The notes beneath the pieces are model-generated. The model saw only the letters and a list, made by a program, of their open reading frames with translations. It did not search any database and was not told the origin of the DNA. Position numbers and translations under genes: made by a program. 60,569 nt of DNA from contig JBGQHM010000002.1 in assembly GCA_041497995.1 (NCBI GenBank), positions 1 through 60,569 of the forward strand, given 5' to 3'. The stretch's first letter is position 1. Each line of letters begins with the position of its first letter. Of this stretch, positions 43,697 to 52,048 are shown piece after piece. The DNA comes from DATKMS01 sp041497995. Its GTDB lineage: Bacteria; Desulfobacterota; Binatia; HRBIN30.

Positions 43697-44618
43697 TACC
43701 GGCGCCCTCGGTGCGCAGCCGCCGTGTCTGTCGGTCACTGTTGTTTCCATCAACAGTGAGGCGTTGCTCACGCGCTGCCTCGTGGCCCTGACTGCACAGG
43801 CAGCGCACGATGCGATCGAGATCTTCGTCGTAGCGGACTGGCACCGACCCGGCGGTGCACCCAGCAAGCGCCTGCGGAGCCGGTTCCCAGGCGTGCAATG
43901 GATCGAGGCGCCGGAAGGTTGTACCGTGCCGCGCATGCGCTCGCTCGCTATGGATGCCAGCCGCGGCGAGGTCGTGGCGCTGCTCGAAGATGATTGTGTA
44001 GTCGAGGATGGTTGGTGCCGCACTCTGCTTGCAGCCCGTGGCGCGCCCGAGGTCGCCATTGGCGGAGCGGTCGAGCCGGGGCCGTACCGACGGGCACTCG
44101 ATTGGGCAGTCTACTTCTGTGAGTACGGGCGCTTCATGCTGCCGCTTCCATCCAACGGCGATCCTGCCCTGCCGGGTAACAACGTGGCGTACAAACGATC
44201 CGCGCTGCGCCAACTCACTGAGGGTTGTGAAGACGGGTTCTATGAGGTGTTTGTTCACTGGGCGTGGCAGAAGGCGGGCCTGCTGATGCGTGCCGAGCCG
44301 GCGCTCGTCGTGCGCAACGTGAACTCCTGGTCCTTGGCACATGTGACGCACTCGCCCTACCACCACGGCCGGGCGTTCGCGGCGCAACGATTCGCCGATC
44401 TGCCCGCGTGGCGTCGCACCGGGTTGGGTCTGCTGGCCCTCCTTTTGCCCGTGCTGAAAGTGGGGCGTATCGTGAAGGACACGGTTCGCCGACGGCGACT
44501 CGTCGGACGTCTCGTCCAGGCCCTTCCATTGATCGCGCTCTTTACCACCAGCTGGTCAGTCGGAGAGAGCGTAGGGTGCATGTTCGGCCCCGGCAACAGC
44601 CCGTCGAAGTGGCGTTGA
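43677..44618 (+). CDS. Glycosyltransferase family 2, tandem paralogue B
   Basis: 313 residues from GTG 43677, inside the end of the previous gene. It has LSVTVVSINSEALLTRCLVAL, IEIFVVADWHRPGG, CTVPRMRSLAMDASRGEVVALLEDDCV (DxD equivalent EDD), GGAVEPGPYRRALDWAVYFCEYG, LPGNNVAYKRSAL and SPYHHGRAFAAQRF. It aligns over its whole length with paralogue A, so the two arose by tandem duplication and then diverged. Here the acidic metal motif is intact (LLEDDCV), while in A it reads LDAYSV. A C-terminal helix (LPLIALFTTSWSVGESVGC) is also shared. Confidence 0.84.
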   Translation: MSDSSTDTGALGAQPPCLSVTVVSINSEALLTRCLVALTAQAAHDAIEIFVVADWHRPGGAPSKRLRSRFPGVQWIEAPEGCTVPRMRSLAMDASRGEVVALLEDDCVVEDGWCRTLLAARGAPEVAIGGAVEPGPYRRALDWAVYFCEYGRFMLPLPSNGDPALPGNNVAYKRSALRQLTEGCEDGFYEVFVHWAWQKAGLLMRAEPALVVRNVNSWSLAHVTHSPYHHGRAFAAQRFADLPAWRRTGLGLLALLLPVLKVGRIVKDTVRRRRLVGRLVQALPLIALFTTSWSVGESVGCMFGPGNSPSKWR

Positions 44619-44648
44619 GCGAGGACCGAAGCGATTGAGGAGTATGAG

Positions 44649-45794
44649 ATGAACGCCGTTCAACGCATCGTGCGTCACGCCCGGCTGACGCGTATGAGCT
44701 CGCAGCGCAACGCCAGCCCGCCGTTCTTGATCCTGTTCATCAACTCGATCTGCAACATGAAGTGCGAGCACTGCTTCTACTGGGAGAGCCTGAACAAGCG
44801 CGATGACCTGACCAAAGACGAGATCTTCGCGCTGTCCCAATCGCTCGGGCGCATCGAGAACCTCAACCTCTCCGGCGGCGAGCCGTTCCTGCGCAAGGAG
44901 TTCAGCGAGATCTGCCGCCAGTTCGTCCGCCACAACGGCGCCAAGCAGATCTATGTCCCCACCAACGGCTGGTATCTCGAGAAGACCATCCAGGCCATCA
45001 GTGAGACGCTCGAAGAACCGACGCTCGAGCTGTTTGCCGCTGAGCTCTCGCTTGACGGCATGCCCGAGTTCCACGACACGTTTCGCGTGGCCAAAGGCTC
45101 GTTCGCGCGCGCCATGCAGACGTACGACGCGCTGGCCGAGTTGCAGCGCAAGGACCCGCGGCTGCGCATCCACGCAATCTCGACGGCGACCGACATCAAC
45201 GTCGAAGAAATCCGCCAGCTCACGACCTACCTCTTCGATCGTTGCCCACAGATGGATCACCACAACCTCGCGTTGATTCGCGGCGACCGCAAGAACCCAG
45301 CGCTCAAAACGCCGGAGATGCGGCAGTACTCTGACCTCTACACGTACATGCGGCGGCTGTGGCTGCCGCGTGAGACCGGGCGATACGGAGCCATCGTCGA
45401 ACCGATGTTGCAATGGGCAAAGATAGAAACACTGGCCCGCCGCACTCAGGTCATCCCGTGCCGCGCGGGGGTACTCAGCGCGGTGGTCGCCGCCAACGGT
45501 GACGTCAGTGTCTGCGAGCTGCACGAGCCGCTCGGCAATCTGCGCCGGCAGTCGTTCTGGGAGATTTGGAATTCCGAGAAAGCTGTCCGCCTGCGTGCGG
45601 CCATCGCGGCGAAGGAATGTCACTGCACGACGGAGGTCTTTCTCTGGCCGAGCATCGTCTACCAACCGACACGACTGGTGCAGGCGATGGTCGGAGCGCA
45701 CGTGTGGCAGCGGGTACGTCCACTGCAGCCGGAAGAAAAACTCGTTGTGCCCGCGCGCACCGATCGAGACGCAACGCCGTCCACGGCCACCTAG
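44649..45794 (+). CDS. Radical SAM protein with SPASM-like C-terminal region
   Basis: 381 residues from ATG 44649 with TGAGGAG upstream. The radical SAM cluster motif is NSICNMKCEHCFYWESLNK, with cysteines at 35, 39 and 42, followed by IENLNLSGGEPFLRKEFSEIC, the SAM-binding GGE. The C-terminal part VIPCRAGVLSAVVAANGDVSVCELHEPLGNLR, SFWEIWNSEKA and CHCTTEVF has the spaced cysteines of a SPASM/Twitch auxiliary Fe-S site. SPASM enzymes modify peptides or carbohydrates (for example dehydrogenation of aminosugars). Here the target may be a glycan intermediate. It sits between GT2 paralogue B and a GT4 gene. Confidence 0.88.
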   Translation: MNAVQRIVRHARLTRMSSQRNASPPFLILFINSICNMKCEHCFYWESLNKRDDLTKDEIFALSQSLGRIENLNLSGGEPFLRKEFSEICRQFVRHNGAKQIYVPTNGWYLEKTIQAISETLEEPTLELFAAELSLDGMPEFHDTFRVAKGSFARAMQTYDALAELQRKDPRLRIHAISTATDINVEEIRQLTTYLFDRCPQMDHHNLALIRGDRKNPALKTPEMRQYSDLYTYMRRLWLPRETGRYGAIVEPMLQWAKIETLARRTQVIPCRAGVLSAVVAANGDVSVCELHEPLGNLRRQSFWEIWNSEKAVRLRAAIAAKECHCTTEVFLWPSIVYQPTRLVQAMVGAHVWQRVRPLQPEEKLVVPARTDRDATPSTAT

Positions 45795-45815
45795 ACGGCG
45801 GACCACTGCCTCGCG

Positions 45816-46964
45816 ATGATCCTGGGCGTCAACGGCATCCGCCTCGTCCGCGAGCGCAGCGGCGTGGCCCACGTCATCGAAGCAATCCTCAACTGCCTGG
45901 CCGAGATGGATCAACCTTTCAATGACGTTCGTGTCTATACGCCCGAACCAGTTGACTCCGGCGTGCGGTTGCCAGCAATCGCGCGCAATGTCGTGGTCCC
46001 CTCGGGCCTTCCCAGTGGCCTGTGGGAGCAGCTGGTGCTGCCGCGCGCCCATGGCTGTCGCGACGTCTTGCTGTGCCCGAGCTACATCGTGCCCGCACTT
46101 GCGACCTGTCCGACCCTCCTCATTCATCACGGTTCCTACGAGGGGTACGCCGGCGCACGCGAGGTATTCCCATGGTGGACGCGTCTGAAGTACCGCATCA
46201 GCTATCCACTAAGCGCGCACCGCGCCAGCACCGTGTGTACGGTGAGCGAGTATAGCCGGCGCGACATGGCTAAGTTTTATCACCTATCACCGGAGCGCAT
46301 CGAAGTAGTGCCCGATGGCGTCGACACGCGCCTCTTCCGGCCGATCGGTGATACGCAGCTTCTAACCGCCTGGCGCCGACGCGTCTTCGGCGATGATGTG
46401 CCGTTCATCCTGTACGTGGGCAAGCCGACAAAGCGGCGCAATTTGCCGAACCTGCTGCGCGCCTTCACTGTGCTCAAGCGGGACCATCGCATACCGCACA
46501 AGCTCTTACTCATTGGGACCGCGCTGCCCGGCACATCACTTAGCGCGCTCGTCGAGCGGCTCGGTCTGTCGTCCGCGGTGGTGACGATCCCGCATGCCGG
46601 GCACGAGGAAATCGCGCGCGCCTACAACGCCAGCGCCATGCTCGTCTACCCCTCGTCGTATGAAGGGTTTGGAATGCCGGTGCTCGAGGCGATGGCGTGC
46701 GGCACGCCCGTCATCGCCCTCGACAACACGGCGTTCCCCGAATTTGCCGGTGGCGTGGCGATGCTCCTGCCCGATGCCGAGGTGGCGACGCTCACTCAGG
46801 GTATGCTGCAGCTGCTGTCCGACGACGCGCAGCGTGCCCAGATGGCTGCCGACGGCCCGCAGCGCGCAGCAGCGTACGACTGGCGGGCGATCACTCGGCG
46901 CTACCTCGCGTTGCTGTGCGCCATTGCACCCGGTCAGCCGCCCGCAACGCTCTCGCAAAACTAG
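45816..46964 (+). CDS. Glycosyltransferase, GT4 family
   Basis: 382 residues from ATG 45816. It opens MILGVNGIRLVRERSGVAHVIEAIL, has LLIHHGSYEGYAG, STVCTVSEYSRRDMAKFYHLSPERIEVVPDGVDTRLF-type central segment (VSEYSRRDMAKFY near 142, VPDGVDTRLF near 165), ILYVGKPTKRRNLPNLLRAF and YPSSYEGFGMPVLEAMACGTPVIALD near 280 with the E-x7-E motif. It is of the same mannosyltransferase-like group as the 33427 enzyme. It closes the second transferase set; a 149-base gap follows. Confidence 0.9.
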   Translation: MILGVNGIRLVRERSGVAHVIEAILNCLAEMDQPFNDVRVYTPEPVDSGVRLPAIARNVVVPSGLPSGLWEQLVLPRAHGCRDVLLCPSYIVPALATCPTLLIHHGSYEGYAGAREVFPWWTRLKYRISYPLSAHRASTVCTVSEYSRRDMAKFYHLSPERIEVVPDGVDTRLFRPIGDTQLLTAWRRRVFGDDVPFILYVGKPTKRRNLPNLLRAFTVLKRDHRIPHKLLLIGTALPGTSLSALVERLGLSSAVVTIPHAGHEEIARAYNASAMLVYPSSYEGFGMPVLEAMACGTPVIALDNTAFPEFAGGVAMLLPDAEVATLTQGMLQLLSDDAQRAQMAADGPQRAAAYDWRAITRRYLALLCAIAPGQPPATLSQN

Positions 46965-47113
46965 AGAATCCACCAGGGTTTCCGGGCGTGCGTTCATTTG
47001 CGAACCAAATTCGTCAACTTAATGTGCGAACTGGACAGCGGTTGCAACGGCTCGCTGACAACGTTGTCCGCGGCCTACTGCCAGGAGATGGCCAAGGCAA
47101 CAAGGGCGGAGCT

Positions 47114-48829
47114 ATGAGCTTTGCCCGCGGCTTCGTGGTGCTCTCGGCGGTGACAGGCCTCACCTGGCTGCCCGCCATCGCCGGCTATTCGGAGGGCGCC
47201 AGCAACGCGGCGAGCGTGGCCGTTGATGCAACCGTCCACTACCAGACTATGGAAGGCTTTGGTGCCAAACACGAGTCGTTGGTCATCGACGGTAGCGGCG
47301 ATACGCTCAGCGGCGCGCAGCGCCGGCAAGCGATCGATGCGATCTATCAGCAGGTCCACTTGACCACGGGCGACCTCGACGGCGGCAACCTGCTGGAGAG
47401 CCCAGGCAGCTACGCTCAACGCCGCAACGACAACGACGATCCGTTCGCCATCAACTGGGCCGGCTTCCAGACGTTCAGGGCGGATGCGCTGAAGACCAAG
47501 GTCCTGGATCTCGCCCAACCCGTCGGGTTCGACGACTACGTCTTGACGCAAAGAGTGAATGTGCGCTGGGACAGTCCGTGGCTTGCCGGTATCCGCAGCG
47601 CTGATCGGGACCGCTATCTCAACGAGGCGGCCGAGCAGGTGATCGCGGCGGAGAAGTATTGGCGCGACACCTATGGCATCAGCACCACCTACGAGCTGCT
47701 GTTCAACGAGCCGCTCAGTGGCAACGGCGAGCTTGCGGGTGGGACGGTCGGGGAGGTTGTCGACCTGGTCAAGCGGGTGGGGGCGCGGCTCCGCGCCGAG
47801 GGATTCCCCAACGTCAAGTTTGTCGTTCCCAACGAGGAGACGGTGACGAAGTCGCTGCAGACGGCAACTGCGATCCTGGCGGACCCCGAAGCGCGACAGT
47901 TCGTCGGGGTCATCGGCTACCACCCATATCCGTACGGGTCGACCTACGCGTCCGTCGCGAAGATCCTCAGCACCTCCGGCAGTGGCGTGCCGAATGCCGC
48001 CGACATCGCTGCCCGGCAACAACTGCGTGACCTCGGCGCCCGCTACGGTCTGCCGGTGTGGATGACGGAAGTGTCACACGGCGACGTCGATCCGCGCTCC
48101 TTCGATGCGTTGCGGGCGCGCGCCGTTCACATCCACGACGAGCTGGAGTACGCCAACGCCGCCGCCTATTTTGCCATCCTCAACATGTGGAGCACGCAGG
48201 CGCAACAGGCGCACTTCGGCAACCAGAACCTGTTCGCCCCGCAAAACGAATCGACCGTCGTCTTCATCGACAGCACCGCCAACACGGTGACCATCTCGGG
48301 AATGGGCTACGCCATCGGCCACTACGCGCGCTGGATCGGGCAGGGGGCCGTCCGCGTTCAAGCGGGCAGCTCCGATGCGTTGCTGCTGGTGAGCGCGTTT
48401 CGCGACGCGCGGCAGGGCCGCACCGTGCTCGTGCTCATCAACAACGCCGCGAGCGAACGCCGCGTGAACGTGACGCTGAGCGGTGTGACGCTGGGGAACG
48501 CGCTGAACGGGGAGCAATCGACGTCGGCGGGAGCGTGGCAGCCGCTTGCATCGTTCGCGCCGCTGAGCACGACCGACTTTGCAGTGACCGTTCCGGCGCG
48601 GAGTGTGACCACCGTATCGGGTCACGATGCACCAGACTCGATGCCGACGCCGTCGGGTGCCGGCCGCCTCGACGTTAACTGTGACGGGCGCGTTAGCGCG
48701 GCCGACCTCTCGGCCATGGAAGAATTGATCACTTCGGGCAACGAGCAGGTATGCCTCTCAACTACGGGCAGCCACAACGTCTATGACGTGACGGACCTGG
48801 AGGCGTTGATCGTCGAAATGTTCGGATAG
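47114..48829 (+). CDS. Secreted GH30-like glycoside hydrolase with C-terminal dockerin-like repeats
   Basis: 571 residues from ATG 47114 (GGGCGGAG upstream). A signal peptide ends near residue 24 (PAIAGYSEG). The catalytic domain opens HYQTMEGFGAKHES, similar to the Q-x-x-x-GFG start of clan-A GH30 enzymes. YELLFNEPLSG puts a general acid Glu near residue 199. VWMTEVSHGDVDP puts the nucleophile Glu near 319. A beta-domain follows (TVLVLINNAASERRVNVTLSG). Residues about 515-571 hold two dockerin-like segments, LDVNCDGRVSAADLSAMEELI and HNVYDVTDLEALIVEMFG; the second is weakly calcium-like. It could trim or remodel the exported polysaccharide. GH30 is a likely but not proven family. Confidence 0.78.
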   Translation: MSFARGFVVLSAVTGLTWLPAIAGYSEGASNAASVAVDATVHYQTMEGFGAKHESLVIDGSGDTLSGAQRRQAIDAIYQQVHLTTGDLDGGNLLESPGSYAQRRNDNDDPFAINWAGFQTFRADALKTKVLDLAQPVGFDDYVLTQRVNVRWDSPWLAGIRSADRDRYLNEAAEQVIAAEKYWRDTYGISTTYELLFNEPLSGNGELAGGTVGEVVDLVKRVGARLRAEGFPNVKFVVPNEETVTKSLQTATAILADPEARQFVGVIGYHPYPYGSTYASVAKILSTSGSGVPNAADIAARQQLRDLGARYGLPVWMTEVSHGDVDPRSFDALRARAVHIHDELEYANAAAYFAILNMWSTQAQQAHFGNQNLFAPQNESTVVFIDSTANTVTISGMGYAIGHYARWIGQGAVRVQAGSSDALLLVSAFRDARQGRTVLVLINNAASERRVNVTLSGVTLGNALNGEQSTSAGAWQPLASFAPLSTTDFAVTVPARSVTTVSGHDAPDSMPTPSGAGRLDVNCDGRVSAADLSAMEELITSGNEQVCLSTTGSHNVYDVTDLEALIVEMFG

Positions 48830-48868
48830 CTTGGGCGCGCGTTGACGGGAGACACAAGGAGCATCGGC

Positions 48869-49903
48869 ATGGACAACTGGGGCGGTAAGAAAGTACTCGT
48901 GACAGGTGGTGCGTCGTTCATCGGCAGCCACCTCGTCGACCGGCTCGTAGAACGCGGGGCCAAGGTGCGCGTGGCAGATGATCTCTCGAGCGGCCGGCTG
49001 GAGAATCTCCACCTGAGCCAGAGCGCCGTCGACTTCAAAAAAGGTGATCTTCGCGACCGCCACTTCACCCGCGCGATGGTGCAGGGTACCGAGGTGGTGT
49101 TCCATTTGGCGGCGTGTCACGGCGGACGCGGGTTCATCGATACACATCCAGCCGACTGCGCCTCGAACCTGGTGCTCGACGGCATTGTCTTCGACGAAGC
49201 GTGGCGTGCCGGCGTCGAGCGGATCTGCTTCGCCAGCTCGGCGTGCGTCTATCCGATCCAGCACCAGGTTGCTCCAACCAATGGCAACATGGTGTTCCTC
49301 CGCGAGGAGTGGGCCGATCCGTTCAAGGCCGGCTGTGCCAGCGCGGACGGGGAGTATGGCTGGGCGAAGCTGATGGGCGAGATGACGCTCAAGGCATACT
49401 GGAAACAGCACGGGCTGAAGTCGGTGGCGTGCCGCTTGTTCACGGCCTACGGTGAACGCGAGAATGAGACCCACGCAGTCATTGCGTTGATCGCCAAAGC
49501 GTTCATCCGCATGGATCCGTACGAGATCTGGGGCGATGGCCAACAAGATCGCAACTTCACCTACGTGGGCGACATCGTCGAGGGAATGATCCGCGCATGC
49601 CAAGAGATCACCGACGGCTCCGCCGTCAACGTCGGCACTGCGGAGCACATCAAGGTCATCGACGCGGTGAAGATGATCTTCGCCGAGATGGACTTCACGC
49701 CGCAGGCTCTTGCCTTCGACACCTCGAAGCCGGTCGGCGTGTTCAGTCGCGCCGCCGATCTGACGCGGACGCGAGCCACGTTGCGTTGGGAACCGGCGAC
49801 TTCGTTCAAAGACGGCCTACGGCGTACGATCGAATGGTACTGCCGTTCGCGTGACGCCGCCGAAGTGTCCTCCCGCTTGGGCGTTCTCCTGACCGAACGC
49901 TGA
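48869..49903 (+). CDS. NAD-dependent sugar-nucleotide epimerase (extended SDR)
   Basis: 344 residues from ATG 48869 with AAGGAG at a good distance. VLVTGGASFIGSHLVDRLV near residue 9, VADDLSSGRLENLHL, VVFHLAACHGGRGFIDTHP, ICFASSACVYP, EYGWAKLMGEMTLKAYW with the YxxxK pair near 167, RLFTAYGERENETHAVIALIAKAF and WGDGQQDRNFTYVGDIVEGMI. The HGGRGFI loop and SSACVYP resemble GDP-mannose 3,5-epimerase-like and related enzymes. In that case it could help make GDP-linked deoxy- or galacto-sugars. The exact substrate is open. It sits between the two secreted glycosidase-like genes. Confidence 0.84.
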   Translation: MDNWGGKKVLVTGGASFIGSHLVDRLVERGAKVRVADDLSSGRLENLHLSQSAVDFKKGDLRDRHFTRAMVQGTEVVFHLAACHGGRGFIDTHPADCASNLVLDGIVFDEAWRAGVERICFASSACVYPIQHQVAPTNGNMVFLREEWADPFKAGCASADGEYGWAKLMGEMTLKAYWKQHGLKSVACRLFTAYGERENETHAVIALIAKAFIRMDPYEIWGDGQQDRNFTYVGDIVEGMIRACQEITDGSAVNVGTAEHIKVIDAVKMIFAEMDFTPQALAFDTSKPVGVFSRAADLTRTRATLRWEPATSFKDGLRRTIEWYCRSRDAAEVSSRLGVLLTER

Positions 49904-49946
49904 TCGAGGACCCTTGAGTGCCATCATCAACGCTGTAAGGTGCGAC

Positions 49947-49952
49947 GAGGAG
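49947..49952 (+). promoter_or_regulatory. Ribosome binding site supporting a TTG start at 49957
   Basis: GAGGAG lies four bases before TTG 49957. No ATG or GTG in this frame would keep the signal peptide, so the TTG is the best start. Confidence 0.55.
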
Positions 49953-49956
49953 CTTA

Positions 49957-52035
49957 TTGAGTCACGGTTCACAACGAAAGGCAGTTCGGGTCGCTGCGCT
50001 GTCCTTGAGCGTGATCGTGATGGGCCGGACACTCTGGGTGCCGCGACCGGCGTACGCGCTGCCATCGAGTCCCCAGGCCGTCCCCGAGGACAGCCCGCTG
50101 CAACGGTCTCCCAACAATCCGTTGCTCAGTCGAGGACCGGCGGGTTCGTTCGATCAAGTGAAGATCGGGCCGCGCGCAATGCTGCGCGAGGGACCGAACG
50201 CGTGGAAGCTCTGGTACGAAGGGGTTCCGGGCGGCAACACCTCGCGCGTCGGCTACGCCACCAGTCCCGACGGTGTCACCTGGACCAAGTACTCCGCCAA
50301 CCCGGTCATGGTGCCGACGGAGGCTTGGGAGGGTGCACCCGCAGGCGAGACCTCGCCGACCACCGTCCTGCGCGAGCATGGCGTCTATGAGATGTGGTAC
50401 CACGGCTTCCAAGATCGCGTGCGCCGGATCGGGTACGCCACGTCGACGGACGGCATCACGTGGACCAAGTACCCGGGCAATCCGGTGCTTGTGCCCGGCC
50501 CGCCGGGCGCGTGGGATCAGGGCTCGGTGGCGGAACCCCACGTCGTCAAGGTGGGAGCCGTCTACTACATGTTCTACGCGCACGCGCAGGACCCGCAGGG
50601 AGTGGGGCTGGCCACCAGCTCGGACGGGATTCACTGGATGAAGTATGCGGGCAACCCGGTGTTGACCAAGGGCACTGTGGGAGCGTGGGATGACAAGGCG
50701 ATGCAAGGCGGCGGAGTCGTTTATGATGGGCGCGCCTTCCACATGTGGTTTCGAGGCTACAACACGAACTTCGCGACGGCCCTCGGGTACGCGTGGAGCC
50801 TCGATGGGATGAGCTGGACGAAGAGCCCGAAGAATCCGCTCTTGACCAAGCCGAACCCGGCGCTCGGCAAGGGCGACGACTATGGAGTGGAGGGCAACAC
50901 GAACATTTTCCGTCGCGGGGCGCAGTGGTGGATCTACTACGGCGGGTTCGTCTCCTGCTGTCCCGAAAACATGGGTTTCAACCTGGCGACGTCTGCGGTC
51001 ATGGGAGCACGGAACCTGGCGCCGGTGGTCGATGCCGGTGCCGATCAGACTATTGTGCTACCGGCTGCAGCGACCGTGGCCGCTACCGTGATGGATGACG
51101 ACGTGCCGGTCGCTCTCGAAAATGTGAAGACCGACTGGTCGATGTGGTCAGGACCAGGCGCGGCGACCTTCGCTGAGCCGAACGCCCTGACGACGACCAT
51201 CGCATTCTCGCAGCCAGGTACCTACGTGCTTCGCTTGAGTGCAGACGACGGTGAGCTGTCCGCGTTTGACGATGTGACGGTCCTCGTGCTCGGCGCGACG
51301 CCGACAGCGACCGCAACGCTGGAGGCCCCGACGCGCACCGCCACCCGAACGCAAGCGCCGACGCAGACACAAACCCGAACGCCGATTGTGTTGACGGCGA
51401 CCCCGACGGCGTCTGTGACCTATACCCCGATTGTGTTGACACCGACGCCGACGTCCACGGTGGCTCCCACTGGCACACCAGTCGTGGTGACCCCGACCAC
51501 AACGGCATCAGCGACCGGTACGCAGATTGTGTCGACGCCGACGCCCACGGTGACTCGTACTGGCACACCAATCGTGGTGCCCCCGACAGCAACGGCGTCT
51601 GCGACTAATACGCGGACGGTGACCCCAACCGACACGTCGCTCGTGGCGACGCGGACGCCAACGGCGTCAGTGACCTCTACACCGATCGTGTTGACGCCGA
51701 CGCTGACAATGGCTCCGACCGCCACGCCAATCGTCGTGACACCGACCCCAACGGTATCGGTGACCGCCACGCCGATTGTGTTGACACCGACGCCGGCAGC
51801 GCCTCCGACTGACAGCCCGACGCAGACACCAACGGCGTCTGCGACCGGTACCGCTGGCGTGCAGTCCCCCGATGTGAACTGCGACGACCGCGTGAGCGCA
51901 GCGGATGTGACCGCGTTCATCCGGGCCAGCGGAGTCGCCGCGCCGCTCTTCTGTGGCAATGAGCCAGTCGCGCCGCCCGAAGATCTTGGGCGCGTCATTC
52001 AAGCGATTTTCACACGCGCGCTTGGATCCGACTGA
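49957..52035 (+). CDS. Secreted five-bladed propeller protein with Ig-like domain, Thr/Pro repeat and dockerin-like end
   Basis: 692 residues from TTG 49957. A signal peptide ends near residue 35 (RPAYALPSS). Residues 43-345 show repeats GYATSPDGVTWTKY, GYATSTDGITWTKY, GLATSSDGIHWMKY, GYAWSLDGMSWTKS, each followed by NP-x-L/M, the pattern of five-bladed GH43/GH130/GH32-like propellers. An Ig/PKD-like domain follows (VDAGADQTIVLPAAA to SQPGTYVLRLSADDGELS). Then a long Thr/Pro stretch of degenerate 15-residue repeats, and a C-terminal dockerin-like part (PDVNCDDRVSAADVTAFI). The propeller is about 91% identical to that at 54558 (26 differences in 301 residues counted by eye). Catalytic acids cannot be fixed, so it could be a glycosidase or a binding protein. 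Confidence 0.82.
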   Translation: MSHGSQRKAVRVAALSLSVIVMGRTLWVPRPAYALPSSPQAVPEDSPLQRSPNNPLLSRGPAGSFDQVKIGPRAMLREGPNAWKLWYEGVPGGNTSRVGYATSPDGVTWTKYSANPVMVPTEAWEGAPAGETSPTTVLREHGVYEMWYHGFQDRVRRIGYATSTDGITWTKYPGNPVLVPGPPGAWDQGSVAEPHVVKVGAVYYMFYAHAQDPQGVGLATSSDGIHWMKYAGNPVLTKGTVGAWDDKAMQGGGVVYDGRAFHMWFRGYNTNFATALGYAWSLDGMSWTKSPKNPLLTKPNPALGKGDDYGVEGNTNIFRRGAQWWIYYGGFVSCCPENMGFNLATSAVMGARNLAPVVDAGADQTIVLPAAATVAATVMDDDVPVALENVKTDWSMWSGPGAATFAEPNALTTTIAFSQPGTYVLRLSADDGELSAFDDVTVLVLGATPTATATLEAPTRTATRTQAPTQTQTRTPIVLTATPTASVTYTPIVLTPTPTSTVAPTGTPVVVTPTTTASATGTQIVSTPTPTVTRTGTPIVVPPTATASATNTRTVTPTDTSLVATRTPTASVTSTPIVLTPTLTMAPTATPIVVTPTPTVSVTATPIVLTPTPAAPPTDSPTQTPTASATGTAGVQSPDVNCDDRVSAADVTAFIRASGVAAPLFCGNEPVAPPEDLGRVIQAIFTRALGSD
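50086..50988 (+). repeat. Long direct repeat, copy 1 (propeller coding region)
   Basis: This stretch and 54681-55583 are of equal length (903 bases), need no gap to align (constant offset 4595) and are identical for about the first 50 bases and in many later blocks. The copies bracket the second flippase and sulfotransferase 3. The sequences before and after, coding the signal peptide and the Ig-like domain, are much less alike. Confidence 0.9.
51379..51813 (+). repeat. Degenerate 45-base coding minisatellite (Thr/Pro linker)
   Basis: About nine to ten copies of a unit encoding TPIVLTPTPTASVTG-like 15-mers, with one shortened or altered unit around 51610-51660 (TRTVTPTDTSLVA). The units differ at the third codon positions and at residues 5, 8 and 12-15. 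It forms an extended, probably disordered linker between the Ig-like domain and the dockerin-like end. The paralogue at 54558 lacks it. Confidence 0.85.
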
Positions 52036-52048
52036 GAGCGCGAAACAG

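Noticed and set aside
44649..45794. The SPASM-like radical SAM protein as part of a RiPP peptide-modification cluster
   Set aside because: No small precursor gene, peptidase or RiPP recognition element protein is seen around it; the neighbours are glycosyltransferases.
44556..46130. 524-codon open frame on the - strand over the SPASM-like radical SAM gene
   Set aside because: The + strand encodes clear radical SAM motifs; the antisense product is low in recognisable structure and spans three + strand genes.
46998..47025. TTGCGA and TAATGT spaced 16 bases apart before the GH30-like gene, possible sigma-70 promoter
   Set aside because: The -10 match is poor and the patch is only slightly AT-richer than its surroundings; not enough to call.
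51379..51813. A regular repeat that might suggest a CRISPR array or phage tail-fibre repeat
   Set aside because: The units are degenerate, contiguous without spacers, in frame, and encode a Thr/Pro linker inside a secreted protein.
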